Shown in pieces: positions 41,545 to 49,726 of a DNA stretch of 64,000 nucleotides; the first letter of the stretch is position 1; every line of letters begins with the position of its first letter. Source of the stretch: Pseudarthrobacter polychromogenes (GTDB lineage Bacteria; Actinomycetota; Actinomycetes; Actinomycetales; Micrococcaceae); contig NZ_BMKU01000013.1 of the NCBI RefSeq assembly GCF_014644495.1, forward strand, positions 39,260-103,259, given 5' to 3'. The notes below the pieces were generated by a model, which was not told the DNA's origin, did no database searches, and saw only the letters and a list, made by a program, of their open reading frames with translations. Both the position numbers and the translations under genes were made by a program.

Positions 41545-43143
41545 TCAGCCCACCAGTTCGTAGGCCGGGGTGGTGAGGAAGTCTGTGTAGTCCTCCGAGA
41601 GGCAGATGCCGGCGATCAGTTCGCTGGCAGGCTGGTAGTAGCGGCGGAAGGCTTCGTCGCCGAATTCCGTGCGCAGCCGCTCGGTTTCCTCGGCCAGGAT
41701 CCGCTCCACCAGCTCGCGGGTCACGGTGTTGCCCGTGTCCGCCAGGACGGACTTGTTGCGGATCTGCTGCCATACCTGCGAGCGGGAGATTTCTGCCGTG
41801 GCGGCATCCTCCATGAGGTTATGGATGGCAACCGCCCCGTTTCCGGAGAGCCATACCGCCGTGTAGGCAATGGCCACATAGAGGTTGAGGCGCAGGCCGG
41901 ACTCCGTCACCTGGCCTTCGGCGGACGCCACGTCCAGCAGCTGTTCCGCGGTCACTGAAACCTCCGGGCGCTGCTTGTCCAGCTGGTTCGGCTTGTCACC
42001 CAGCACCGAATCGAATACCTCGCGGCAGGTGGGGACCAGGTCCGGGTGGGCAACCCAGGAGCCGTCGAAGCCGTCGTTGGCCTCACGCGTCTTGTCCGCG
42101 CGGACCTTGGCGAAGGCAGCCTCGGTCACCTCAGGGTGGCGGCGGTTGGGGATGACGGCGGCCATGCCGCCCATGGCGAAGGCCCCGCGCTTGTGGCAGG
42201 TCTTGACCAGCAGCTCGGTGTAGGCGCGCATGAATGGAGCCGTCATGGCCACCGAGGCGCGGTCCGGCAGCACGAACTCCTCGCCGGCATCGCGGAAGTA
42301 CTTGATAATGCTGAACAGGTAGTCCCAGCGGCCGGCGTTCAGGCCCGCGGCGTGGTCCCGCAGTTCATAGAGAATCTCGTCCATTTCGAACGCGGCCGGG
42401 ATGGTCTCGATCAGGACGGTGGCGCGGACGGTCCCCTGGCCCAGGCCCAGGTAATCCTGCGCGAAGACGAAGACGTCGTTCCACAGCCGCGCCTCGAGGT
42501 GGCTCTCCATCTTGGGCAGGTAGTAGTACGGCCCCTGGCCGTTCTCCACCAGCTGCTTCGCAACGTGGAAGAAGTGCAGGCCAAAGTCCACCAGGGCACC
42601 CACGCCCGGTTCGCCGTCGAGCAGCAGGTGCTTCTCCGGCATGTGCCAGCCGCGGGGGCGGGCCACCACGACGGCGAGCGGCGCGTCCGTGCGGAGCCTG
42701 TACTCCTTGCCTTCCTCTGAGGTGTAGCTGAGGGTGCCGCGGGCGGCATCGCGGAGGTTGAGTATGGCGTCGATGACGTTGGCCCAGGTGGGTGTGCTGG
42801 CGTCCTCGAGGTCAGCCAGCCACACCTTGGCACCCGAGTTCAGCGCGTTGATGGCCATCTTTGCCGGCGAGGCCGGCCCGGTCATCTCGACCCGGCGGTC
42901 CTGCAGCGCTGCCGGTGCGGGCGCAACCTTCCAGTCGCCGTCGCGCACGTCCATGGTTTCCGGTAGGAAGTCCAGCCTGCCGGTCTCCGCCACGCGCTGG
43001 CGCTTCACGGCACGCGCCGCCAGGAGCTCGTTACGGGTGCCGGCAAAACGCTGGTGGAGCTCCTCGACGAACGCCAGCGCCTCCGGGGTGAGGATCTCCT
43101 CCGCGCGGTCGATGGGCCGGGGGTCTGTGACAGTGATGGCCAT
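41545..43143 (-). CDS. aceB: malate synthase A
   Basis: A 532-residue enzyme condensing glyoxylate and acetyl-CoA to malate. Family motifs are KVWLADLEDASTPTW, VARPRGWHMPEKH, YYYLPKMESHLEARLWND, ATVLIETIPAAFEMDEI and GDGSWVAHPDL-like FDGSWVAHPDLVP. The chosen ATG (MAITVTDP) has AAAGGA upstream; the frame is open before it. In this operon the glyoxylate should come from ureide breakdown rather than isocitrate lyase, which is not in the window. Confidence 0.95.
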   Translation of the reverse strand: MAITVTDPRPIDRAEEILTPEALAFVEELHQRFAGTRNELLAARAVKRQRVAETGRLDFLPETMDVRDGDWKVAPAPAALQDRRVEMTGPASPAKMAINALNSGAKVWLADLEDASTPTWANVIDAILNLRDAARGTLSYTSEEGKEYRLRTDAPLAVVVARPRGWHMPEKHLLLDGEPGVGALVDFGLHFFHVAKQLVENGQGPYYYLPKMESHLEARLWNDVFVFAQDYLGLGQGTVRATVLIETIPAAFEMDEILYELRDHAAGLNAGRWDYLFSIIKYFRDAGEEFVLPDRASVAMTAPFMRAYTELLVKTCHKRGAFAMGGMAAVIPNRRHPEVTEAAFAKVRADKTREANDGFDGSWVAHPDLVPTCREVFDSVLGDKPNQLDKQRPEVSVTAEQLLDVASAEGQVTESGLRLNLYVAIAYTAVWLSGNGAVAIHNLMEDAATAEISRSQVWQQIRNKSVLADTGNTVTRELVERILAEETERLRTEFGDEAFRRYYQPASELIAGICLSEDYTDFLTTPAYELVG

Positions 43144-43180
43144 TTCTGGTCCTTTCCTTGTGCTGAAGTCAGGCGGTGAA

Positions 43181-44632
43181 TCAGGCGCGGGCCAGGGCGG
43201 CTTCAGGCTGCACGGCCCTGGCTGCCGGTTCCGCCGCATGTGCCGCGTCGGCATTGCGGGCGGCCGCGGCCACGGCTGCAGCCACGTCAGCGGCAACATG
43301 GGGATCGAAGACGCTGGGGATAATGTAGCTGGCATTGAGCTCGTCGTCAGCAACCCGGTTGGCGATCGCCTCCGCGGCGGCCACCAGCATCTCGGGCGTG
43401 ATGTCCGAGGCTCCCGCGTCCAGCAGGCCGCGGAAGAAGCCGGGGAATGCCAGGACGTTGTTGATCTGGTTGGGGAAGTCGCTGCGGCCGGTTGCCACTA
43501 CGGCGGCGTGCTTGGCAGCGATAACGGGGTCGATTTCCGGCGTCGGGTTGGCCATGGCGAACACGATGGCGTCCTTGGCCATGGAGGCCACCTGCTCCTC
43601 GCCGATCACGTGGGGAGCGCTGACGCCGATGAAGACGTCCGCTCCCTTGAGGGCCTCATGCAGCGTGCCGGAGAAACCCTCCTGGTTGGTGTTCGCGGCG
43701 ATCCAGCTGCGGTGCTCGTCCCCGTACTCCTGGCCCGAGTGGATGGCCCCGGAGCGGCCGGCGGCGACGATGTGCTGTGCGCCCTGGGCTTTGAGGAGCT
43801 GGATGATGGCGGAACCGGCAGCGCCGACGCCCGAAACAACGATTTTGACCTCGGAGAGCTTCTTGCCCACGACGCGCAGGGCGTTGACCAGGGCGGCGAG
43901 CGTCACGATGGCGGTGCCGTGCTGGTCATCGTGGAACACGGGAATGTCCAGTTCCTCGCGGAGCCTGTTCTCGATTTCGAAGCAGCGCGGGGCCGCGATG
44001 TCCTCAAGGTTGATGCCGCCGTAGACGGGCGCCATGGCTTTGGCGATCATGATGATTTCTTCGGTGTCCTGGGTGTCCAGGCAGACCGGCCAGGCGTCAA
44101 CGTTGGCGAACTGCTTGAACAGGGCGGCCTTGCCTTCCATCACGGGAAGGGCAGCGGCGGGGCCGATGTTGCCCAGGCCAAGAACGGCCGAACCGTCGGT
44201 GAGTACGGCGATGGTGTTGCGCTTGACGGTCAGGTTGCGGGCAGCTGCGGGATCCTCGGCGATGGCAAGGCACACGCGTGCGACGCCGGGAGTGTAGGCC
44301 CGGGAGAGATCGTCGCGGTTGCGCAGGGCTACCTTGGGGACGACCTCCAGCTTGCCGCCGAGGTGCATCAGGAAGGTGCGGTCCGAAACATGCTGGACCG
44401 TGACGCCGTCGAGCGCATTGAGGGAGTCCTTGACGCGCGCGGCGTGGGCGTCGTCGGTGGTGTTGCAGGTGACGTCCACCACGAGTGTCTCGTGGTGGGA
44501 CTCCGTGACGTCCAGGGCGGTAATGGCGGCGCCGGCCGCTCCTACTGCGGCGGCAAGCTCGCTGGTGGCGCTGAAGCTGGACGGAGCTTCCACGCGCAGG
44601 GTGATCGAGTTTCCGGGGCTGGGGTTCGCCAT
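43181..44632 (-). CDS. NAD(P)-dependent malic enzyme with N-terminal ACT-like domain
   Basis: A 483-residue enzyme. Residues about 10-90 look like an ACT regulatory domain (ALDVTESHHETLVVDVTCN). The malic enzyme core follows: YTPGVARVCLAIAEDP, VLTDGSAVLGLGNIGP, LPVMEGKAALFKQFANVDAWP, HDDQHGTAIV and the Rossmann IVVSGVGAAGSAIIQLL. It decarboxylates malate to pyruvate. As first gene of the operon it turns malate made by the next gene product into pyruvate, which AceE can oxidise. Confidence 0.95.
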   Translation of the reverse strand: MANPSPGNSITLRVEAPSSFSATSELAAAVGAAGAAITALDVTESHHETLVVDVTCNTTDDAHAARVKDSLNALDGVTVQHVSDRTFLMHLGGKLEVVPKVALRNRDDLSRAYTPGVARVCLAIAEDPAAARNLTVKRNTIAVLTDGSAVLGLGNIGPAAALPVMEGKAALFKQFANVDAWPVCLDTQDTEEIIMIAKAMAPVYGGINLEDIAAPRCFEIENRLREELDIPVFHDDQHGTAIVTLAALVNALRVVGKKLSEVKIVVSGVGAAGSAIIQLLKAQGAQHIVAAGRSGAIHSGQEYGDEHRSWIAANTNQEGFSGTLHEALKGADVFIGVSAPHVIGEEQVASMAKDAIVFAMANPTPEIDPVIAAKHAAVVATGRSDFPNQINNVLAFPGFFRGLLDAGASDITPEMLVAAAEAIANRVADDELNASYIIPSVFDPHVAADVAAAVAAAARNADAAHAAEPAARAVQPEAALARA

Positions 44633-44677
44633 TGAATGTCCTCCTGTTGGGCCCTGTCCGGGCTTCTTCGAAATCCG

Positions 44678-44694
44678 AATGTTTTCGTATTATG
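44678..44694 (-). promoter_or_regulatory. motif shared with the aceE promoter
   Basis: AATGTTTTCGTATTATG lies 46 bp before the malic enzyme start. The first 14 bases are identical to those at 58412 ahead of aceE. A common regulator is inferred. Confidence 0.5.
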
Positions 44695-44718
44695 GATATT
44701 ATTATCTACAAGATGGAA
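44691..44718. promoter_or_regulatory. partial copy of purine-island operator-like element (S4)
   Basis: On the minus strand it begins TTCCATCTTGTAGATA, matching parts of the 36-bp element at 58592-58627 (TTCCACATTG and TAGATA) but with an internal gap. It lies in the malic enzyme/iclR divergent promoter region. Confidence 0.4.
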
Positions 44719-44852
44719 TTACAAGCCCTTGGTGGCTATCCGGGGTAAGAGCATCGCGGGTGCAGATGCCGTGCTGTATCTTGGGTGTTCTAAGCAGCTC
44801 TTTCACGATGCGGATAAGAGTTGTCGGATTCCGAGCCGTAGGAGACAACGGA

Positions 44853-45608
44853 ATGGCAGAAAAAGCCTCAGGCGGCGTGCAGTCGGTGGAGCGCGTTTTT
44901 GAGCTGCTGGAGCTCATCACGGACGCCGGCGGCGACGTGACGCTCAGTGAGCTCTCCTCATCAACCGACCTGCCCCTGCCCACCATCCACCGCCTGTTGC
45001 GCACCCTGGTGTCGCTGGGCTACATCCGCCAGCTGCCCAACCGGCGCTACGCCCTGGGCCCGCGGCTCATCCGGCTGGGTGAAGGAGCCAACAAGCAGCT
45101 TGGCGCCGTGGCACGGCCGCAGCTGAAAACCCTCGTGGACCGGCTCGGGGAGACGTCCAACATGGCCGTGCTCGACTCGGACATGGTCATCTATGTGGCG
45201 CAGGTGCCCTCGCTCCACGCCATGCGCATGTTCACCGAGGTGGGCCGGCGTGCCCATACCCATGCCACCGGCGTCGGCAAGGCCATCCTGGCCCAGCTGG
45301 ACGACGACGTGGTCCGCGGCATCGTCACCCGCGCCGGGATGCCCACCCCCACGCCCAAGAGCATCGGGGACGTTGACGACCTCCTGGCCGACCTCAAGCT
45401 CATTCGGGAACGCGGCTACTCCATCGACGAGGAGGAGCAGGAACTGGGCGTCCGCTGCTTCGCGATGGCTGTGCCCAACGCCCCCACGCCCACCGCTATT
45501 TCGGTTTCCGGCCCCGTGTCCCGTGTGGACGAGCACTTCGCCGACAAGGCGGTGCCCGTCCTCCGTGAGGCTGCCGAAGCCATCTCCCTGGAGATGAACC
45601 GCACCTGA
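44853..45608 (+). CDS. IclR family transcriptional regulator
   Basis: A 251-residue regulator. An N-terminal winged helix (SVERVFELLELI, TLSELSSSTDLPLPTIHRLLRTLVSLGYI) is followed by the IclR effector domain (LDSDMVIYVAQVPS, ATGVGKAILAQL, GYSIDEEEQELGVRCFAMAV). ATG at 44853 is preceded by AGGAGACAAC. Set between the malic enzyme operon and the urate genes, it is the likely local regulator, comparable to AllR, which senses glyoxylate or allantoin in E. coli. Confidence 0.92.
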   Translation: MAEKASGGVQSVERVFELLELITDAGGDVTLSELSSSTDLPLPTIHRLLRTLVSLGYIRQLPNRRYALGPRLIRLGEGANKQLGAVARPQLKTLVDRLGETSNMAVLDSDMVIYVAQVPSLHAMRMFTEVGRRAHTHATGVGKAILAQLDDDVVRGIVTRAGMPTPTPKSIGDVDDLLADLKLIRERGYSIDEEEQELGVRCFAMAVPNAPTPTAISVSGPVSRVDEHFADKAVPVLREAAEAISLEMNRT

Positions 45609-45612
45609 CCCA

Positions 45613-45677
45613 GGAGTTTTTGTCCAGATATGCAGACTTAAAGGCCCGTTTGCCCTGCAGATGTGGACAAAATCTCC
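45613..45677. repeat. palindromic repeat copy A
   Basis: Left arm GGAGTTTTTGTCCAGATATG, right arm ending GTGGACAAAATCTCC, five bases after the iclR stop, between convergent genes. Same family as copies B-E; this copy has a few arm mismatches. Confidence 0.9.
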
Positions 45678-45760
45678 GCCCTGACGACGGCGGCGGCCCG
45701 CCCTTTCCGGGACGGGCCGCCGCCGCTTTCTCATGCCGTGTTCCTGCTGCTCCGGCGTTC

Positions 45761-47272
45761 CTAGTGGTCCGATGCCTTTTCGGATGACTGGACCGGAACT
45801 TCCTTGCCGTCGCAGTCGATGAGCTTGCCGCCTTCGAAGCGGTCGCCGTCGGCCAGGCACTTGAGGTCCTCCTCCCGGACCACCCGTCCGGTGCCGGCCA
45901 CGAATACAGACTGGTTTTCGGAGTTGCCCGCCTGAAGGTGGTTGAACAACAGGTTCAGCAGAATGGCCATGACGGCGGCCGAGCTGATGCCGGAGTGGAA
46001 GATGGTGCTGAACCAGGACGGAAACTGGTCATAGAAGGTGGGCGCGGCGATGGGGATCATGCCAAAACCGATGGACGCCGCCACGATGATGAGGTTCATG
46101 TTGTTCTTGTACTCCACCTTGGCGAGCGTCCGGATGCCGCTGGCGGCCACCGTGCCGAACAGGACAATTCCTGCTCCGCCCAGAACCGCGGTGGGGACTG
46201 CTGCGACAACCCGGCCCATGACGGGCAGCAAACCCAGGATCACCAGAATGACGCCGCCGGCGGCTACAACGTAGCGGCTCTTGATTTTGGTGACAGCCAC
46301 CAGGCCGACGTTTTGTGCGAACGCGCTTTGGGTGAACGAGCCGAAGATCGGGGCGATCAGGCTGGATCCCATATCGGCCCGGAGTCCTGCGGCGATCCGC
46401 TTCGAATCGACTTTGGTCCCGACGATTTCACCGACTGCCAGTATGTCTGCCATTGTCTCCGTGAGGATGACCAGCACCACGATCACCATGGAGATGATGG
46501 CGGCGATTTCGAAGGTGGGTGCGCCGAGATGGAACGGGGTGGGGAAGGCCGCGATGGGTCCTTGACCCACCTTGGAGAAGTCCGCCATGCCGGTAACGAC
46601 GGCGATGACGGTGCCGCCCACCATGGCGAGGAGGATGGACAGGCGGGAAATGGTGGCGCTGCCCACCTTGCTCAGGAGAAGCACCAGGACCAGCGTGACG
46701 GCGGCGAGGCCGATGTTTGCCATACTGCCGTAATTCTCTGCATTCCGGTTGCCGCCCATGGCCCAGTTGGCGGCGACGGGCATCAGCGTAAGGCCGATGG
46801 TGGTGATGACCGTGCCGGTCACTACCGGCGGGAAAAACCGCACGATCTTGGAAAAGACCGGGGCGATCAGCAGGCCGATGGCCGCCGATACGATGACCGC
46901 GCCGAAGACGGCCGGCAATCCTCCGCCGCCGCTGACGATGGCCACCATGGTGGCGACACTGGCGAAGGACACACCCTGCACCAGGGGAAGCTGGGAGCCA
47001 AAGAACGGAACTCCGATGGTCTGCAGCAGGGTGGCCAGACCGCCCATGAAGAGCGCCGCGGCAATGAGGATGCCGATGTCGGCAGGGGAGAGGCCGGCGG
47101 CCTGGCCCACAATCAGGGGGACGGCGATGATGCCGCCGTACATGGTGAGTACGTGCTGGAAGCCGTAGGCAAAGCTGCTCCCAATGGAAAGGCGTTCGTC
47201 CTCCGGCCGGTGGGAGGCAGGGCGCTTGCCGTGCTTCTTGGCGTCGGCTTTGAGGGTGTTCTTGATGTTCAT
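45761..47272 (-). CDS. NCS2 family nucleobase:cation symporter, urate/xanthine permease
   Basis: A 503-residue transporter with about fourteen membrane segments. NCS2 signatures are FAYGFQHVLTMYGGIIAVPLIV at the N-terminus, PVVTGTVITTIGLTLMPVA, and the SFTQSAFAQNVGLVAVTKIKSRYVV region that contains the substrate motif. A hydrophilic C-terminal domain of about 60 residues (EEDLKCLADGDRFEGG) follows. Its place beside uricase points to urate or xanthine import. Confidence 0.92.
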   Translation of the reverse strand: MNIKNTLKADAKKHGKRPASHRPEDERLSIGSSFAYGFQHVLTMYGGIIAVPLIVGQAAGLSPADIGILIAAALFMGGLATLLQTIGVPFFGSQLPLVQGVSFASVATMVAIVSGGGGLPAVFGAVIVSAAIGLLIAPVFSKIVRFFPPVVTGTVITTIGLTLMPVAANWAMGGNRNAENYGSMANIGLAAVTLVLVLLLSKVGSATISRLSILLAMVGGTVIAVVTGMADFSKVGQGPIAAFPTPFHLGAPTFEIAAIISMVIVVLVILTETMADILAVGEIVGTKVDSKRIAAGLRADMGSSLIAPIFGSFTQSAFAQNVGLVAVTKIKSRYVVAAGGVILVILGLLPVMGRVVAAVPTAVLGGAGIVLFGTVAASGIRTLAKVEYKNNMNLIIVAASIGFGMIPIAAPTFYDQFPSWFSTIFHSGISSAAVMAILLNLLFNHLQAGNSENQSVFVAGTGRVVREEDLKCLADGDRFEGGKLIDCDGKEVPVQSSEKASDH

Positions 47273-47360
47273 GGCAGACTTTCTGGTTCATGGCAGACGT
47301 CATCGTCTGGCTAACGTTGTCTGGCTAACGGTGGTGCTGAAAGACGTTCGGTGCGGGTCC

Positions 47361-47425
47361 GGAGTTTTTGTCCACGTCTGCGGACTTCAGGTGCTCAGAA
47401 GCCGTCTTATCTGGACAAAAACTCC
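47361..47425. repeat. palindromic repeat copy B
   Basis: GGAGTTTTTGTCCACGTCTG at left and TCTGGACAAAAACTCC at right, in the gap between uricase and the NCS2 permease, which are read in the same direction. Its centre differs more from the other copies. Confidence 0.9.
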
Positions 47426-47455
47426 GGACCGGATGGAGTTAGTGGTGCTGCGGGC

Positions 47456-48364
47456 CTAGCAGAAGCCGGCGATGCCGGACCAGGCGATGTCCGCCGGGGC
47501 GGCGTCCTCGCGCTGGACGGTGGCCTCGATCAGGCCGTACGGCCGGTCCGCCGCGTAGAAGACCTCGTTGGGGTTGTCGAGGCCAAACGGGGAGAGGTCC
47601 ACGAGGAAGTGGTGCTTGTTAGGCATCGAGAACTTGATCTCGTCGATCTCGCTGTGGGCTTCCAGGACCTTGGTGCCCATGTCGAAGAGGGTCTGCTGAA
47701 GGGCGTGGGAGTACTTCTCCGTGAAGCCTTCCAGCAGGAGGGCTTTGACGTCGTCGTAGCCCTTGTTGAAATCGATGGTGCTGAAGTCGGTGCCGGTCTT
47801 GAAGCGCCAGCGCGCAGAGACGTCGGTGGCCAGGATCCGGTCCGTTGTTTCCGCGAGGGTGGTGTACTTGTCCTTGGGGTAGCCGGCGAAGCCGGACTGG
47901 GTGGACTTGAGGACGGTAAGGTCCTTGAGGCCGGAAATCAGGTGTTCCGTGGCGCCATCCCGGACCAGGACGGCCGTGCGGACTTCCTGGCCGTTGCGCA
48001 CGAAGGAGTGGTCGTGCTCGGCGCCGTGTGCCTGGATCCGGTTCCAGCTGTAGGACTCGGCTTCCCAGCGTCCACCGGTAACCCAGTCAAAGCTGGACGT
48101 GAAGTGCTCGCCGAGGCGCAGCAGGAAGGCTTCCGGCGAACCGACACCTTCACGGGCAAAGGCGTAGACGGTGTTCTTCTGGGTGTCGGTGGGCACCACG
48201 TGGGCGTTGTCGCCTGCGAGGTGGGCGGCCGCGAAGTCGCCGCGGAGCTGCGAGGTGACGTTCAAGTCTTCGATTTCGTGGCGGTCCGTGTCGCGGGTGA
48301 TTTTGACGACCCGGACTTCGGCCTTTCCGAACTGGTTGTGGCCGAGGATGATGTTGCTGCTCAT
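47456..48364 (-). CDS. pucL: urate oxidase (factor-independent urate hydroxylase)
   Basis: A 302-residue protein, the same length as the Arthrobacter globiformis enzyme. Two tandem T-fold units are visible; conserved parts include HNQFGKAEVRVVKITRD, TDTQKNTVYAFARE, STQSGFAGYPKDKYTTL and FSMPNKHHFLVDLSPF. It converts urate and O2 to 5-hydroxyisourate and peroxide without cofactor. The ATG at 48364 is preferred over an open frame upstream. HIU hydrolase and OHCU decarboxylase, which normally follow it, are not adjacent. Confidence 0.96.
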   Translation of the reverse strand: MSSNIILGHNQFGKAEVRVVKITRDTDRHEIEDLNVTSQLRGDFAAAHLAGDNAHVVPTDTQKNTVYAFAREGVGSPEAFLLRLGEHFTSSFDWVTGGRWEAESYSWNRIQAHGAEHDHSFVRNGQEVRTAVLVRDGATEHLISGLKDLTVLKSTQSGFAGYPKDKYTTLAETTDRILATDVSARWRFKTGTDFSTIDFNKGYDDVKALLLEGFTEKYSHALQQTLFDMGTKVLEAHSEIDEIKFSMPNKHHFLVDLSPFGLDNPNEVFYAADRPYGLIEATVQREDAAPADIAWSGIAGFC

Positions 48365-48456
48365 GGTCAGATTCCCAACTTCAGGTATGTGGGACCACGG
48401 TCCCGCATAGAAATTAAGCGCGCGTTTCCCGCACGTTTCTTGTACCGTCGGCCCAC

Positions 48457-48488
48457 AAAAAAGAGCCGACATCGATTGATGTCAGCTC
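48457..48488 (-). terminator. intrinsic terminator inside the uricase 5' leader, possible attenuator
   Basis: On the minus strand, GAGCTGACATC pairs with GATGTCGGCTC around four bases and is followed by six T. It ends 93 bp before the uricase start. No gene precedes it on that strand, so it fits conditional termination of the uricase message or the end of a small RNA. An upstream AATGTCA (48538-48544) could pair with its left arm to prevent termination. Confidence 0.6.
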
Positions 48489-48672
48489 ATTACGACCCTG
48501 CCTGCTGCTCCCAGGTTACGTGACTCGCGCCACGAATTGACATTCAGCGTAGCTCAGTCCTGCGGTGGTGTACATCACAAATCTAAAAATTGGTTTGTGA
48601 CTGGGGTGGTGCGGGGCCGGCCGTGGCCGGGGAGGTGCGCCCCTTGACCCTGCTCATCGCGAAGCTTACTCT

Positions 48673-48708
48673 TTCCATATAACAATATTTATTTTCCGCA
48701 CTGCGGAA
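48673..48708. promoter_or_regulatory. 36-bp operator-like element S1
   Basis: It begins TTCCATATAACAATAT and ends TCCGCACTGCGGAA, with an inner dyad TTCCGCA-C-TGCGGAA. It matches the element at 58592-58627 at 28 of 36 positions in a hand alignment. It lies 37 bp before the 59-residue ORF. Confidence 0.6.
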
Positions 48709-48744
48709 TCGTGAAACACCTACTGCAAACGGAAGGAGGACGAG

Positions 48745-48924
48745 ATGGAACTGCAGGATACAAAACCCGTGGCCGAGTTTCCGGCTCCCGGCCAGGAGCT
48801 GTACCACCCGTATGGCGGCACTGACCCGGACTTTTACATCCCGGCCGATTGCGACCGGCCCGCCGGCGGTTTCTCGCGCTGGTTGCGTGCGCTCCCGGTT
48901 TTCGGACGACAGAACTCACTGTGA
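48745..48924 (+). CDS. 59-residue small protein in the purine island
   Basis: The frame starts at ATG after a strong GGAAGGAGGA and encodes MELQDTKPVAEF...FGRQNSL, with GQELYHPYGGTDPDFYIPAD in the middle and one Cys. It has no signal peptide or membrane segment. Its promoter region carries the element shared with the NCS1 permease gene. Its stop overlaps the end of the convergent xdhC gene. No family is recognised. Confidence 0.65.
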   Translation: MELQDTKPVAEFPAPGQELYHPYGGTDPDFYIPADCDRPAGGFSRWLRALPVFGRQNSL

Positions 48925-49725
48925 GGGCTGGGCGGACGGCAGGCTGCCGAGCAGGGCCGCCGCGGCGCTCACCGCAATAACCGCGGGCGCCTTTCCCCTC
49001 ACGTCCGGCAGTCCTATTGGGCACTGGATCCGGTCAATCTCCGGGTCCGCAAACCCTTCCGCTGCCAGCTTCTGCCGGAACCGCAGCCACTTGGCACGCG
49101 AACCAATCAGCCCGATGCTCCCGAGGTCGCCGCGGCGCAGGGCGGCGTGGCAGAGAAGAAAATCCTCGGAGTGGTCGTGACTCATGATGAAGACGTGCGT
49201 GCCGCGTGGCAGGTCGCCAAGGAACGAGTCCGGGACAGGGGTGTGCACCGCCCGGACGTCGGCAACACCCGAAGCCACGTCACGCAGCCGTGCAGGATCA
49301 AGTTGTTCGCCTCGGCTGTCCACCAGATACAGGGTCATGGGCAGGCGCGAAAGGATGCGCCCGAGCTCGTACCCAACATGCCCGACGCCGAAAATTGCCA
49401 CCACGGGAAGGGACAGGAAGGGTTCAAGCAGCACCCGTACCTTCCCGCCGCAGCACTGCCGCCCGTGCTCCGTGGTTGCGTGCTCATTCAGCGCGAACTC
49501 GGCGTTGTGGGGTACGGAGGTGCCCTTGGCCATCATGTCCCGGGCCTGGTCCACCACCGTCGCCTCGAGATTGCCGCCGCCGATGCTGCCCCACGTTGAC
49601 TCTGTGCCCACCACCATTTTGGCGCCGGCCTCCCGCGGCGCGTGGCCGCGGACTTCGGTAACCGTCGCCAGGACACCAGGTAACCCTGCTGACCTCAGGT
49701 GCTGCAGGGCTTCGAGCCAGTCCAT
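48916..49725 (-). CDS. xdhC: XdhC family xanthine dehydrogenase accessory protein
   Basis: A 269-residue protein. The N-terminal XdhC/CoxI domain (LPGVLATVTEVRGHAPREAGAKMVV, GSIGGGNLEATV, GRQCCGGKVRVLLEPF) is joined to a Rossmann-like XdhC_C domain (VVAIFGVGHVGYELGRIL, HVFIMSHDHSEDFLL, IGLIGSRAKWLRF). XdhC binds molybdenum cofactor, helps its sulfuration and hands it to XdhB. The ATG (MDWLEAL) follows the xdhB stop by one base, so it is the third gene of the xdhABC unit. Confidence 0.93.
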   Translation of the reverse strand: MDWLEALQHLRSAGLPGVLATVTEVRGHAPREAGAKMVVGTESTWGSIGGGNLEATVVDQARDMMAKGTSVPHNAEFALNEHATTEHGRQCCGGKVRVLLEPFLSLPVVAIFGVGHVGYELGRILSRLPMTLYLVDSRGEQLDPARLRDVASGVADVRAVHTPVPDSFLGDLPRGTHVFIMSHDHSEDFLLCHAALRRGDLGSIGLIGSRAKWLRFRQKLAAEGFADPEIDRIQCPIGLPDVRGKAPAVIAVSAAAALLGSLPSAQPSQ

Positions 49726-49726
49726 G

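Larger units (their letters stand above)
48365..48744. other. 380-bp divergent regulatory region of uricase and the small ORF
   Basis: It holds a minus-strand hairpin with A6/U6 tail at 48457-48488 in the uricase leader, an AT-rich CACAAA-N12-TTTGTG inverted repeat at about 48575-48598, and the 36-bp operator-like element S1 at 48673-48708. No other ORF is supported. Confidence 0.55.

Noticed and set aside
44636..44902. 88-residue ORF across the malic enzyme/iclR promoter region
   Set aside because: It has no ribosome binding site, has unusual composition and overlaps the iclR start and operator-like sequences.
45613..45677. Copy A of the palindromic repeat as a simple intrinsic terminator
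   Set aside because: The T-run is at the 5' side of the stem and no T-tract follows the 3' arm on either strand, so the intrinsic terminator rule is not met.
45938..47314. 458-residue ORF antisense to the NCS2 permease
   Set aside because: Its composition (very rich in Gly, Asp and His) is that of a complementary frame of a membrane protein gene.
48541..48575. tRNA-like GTAGCTCAGTCC sequence upstream of uricase
   Set aside because: It resembles a D-arm, but no acceptor stem, anticodon arm or T-arm can be built around it.
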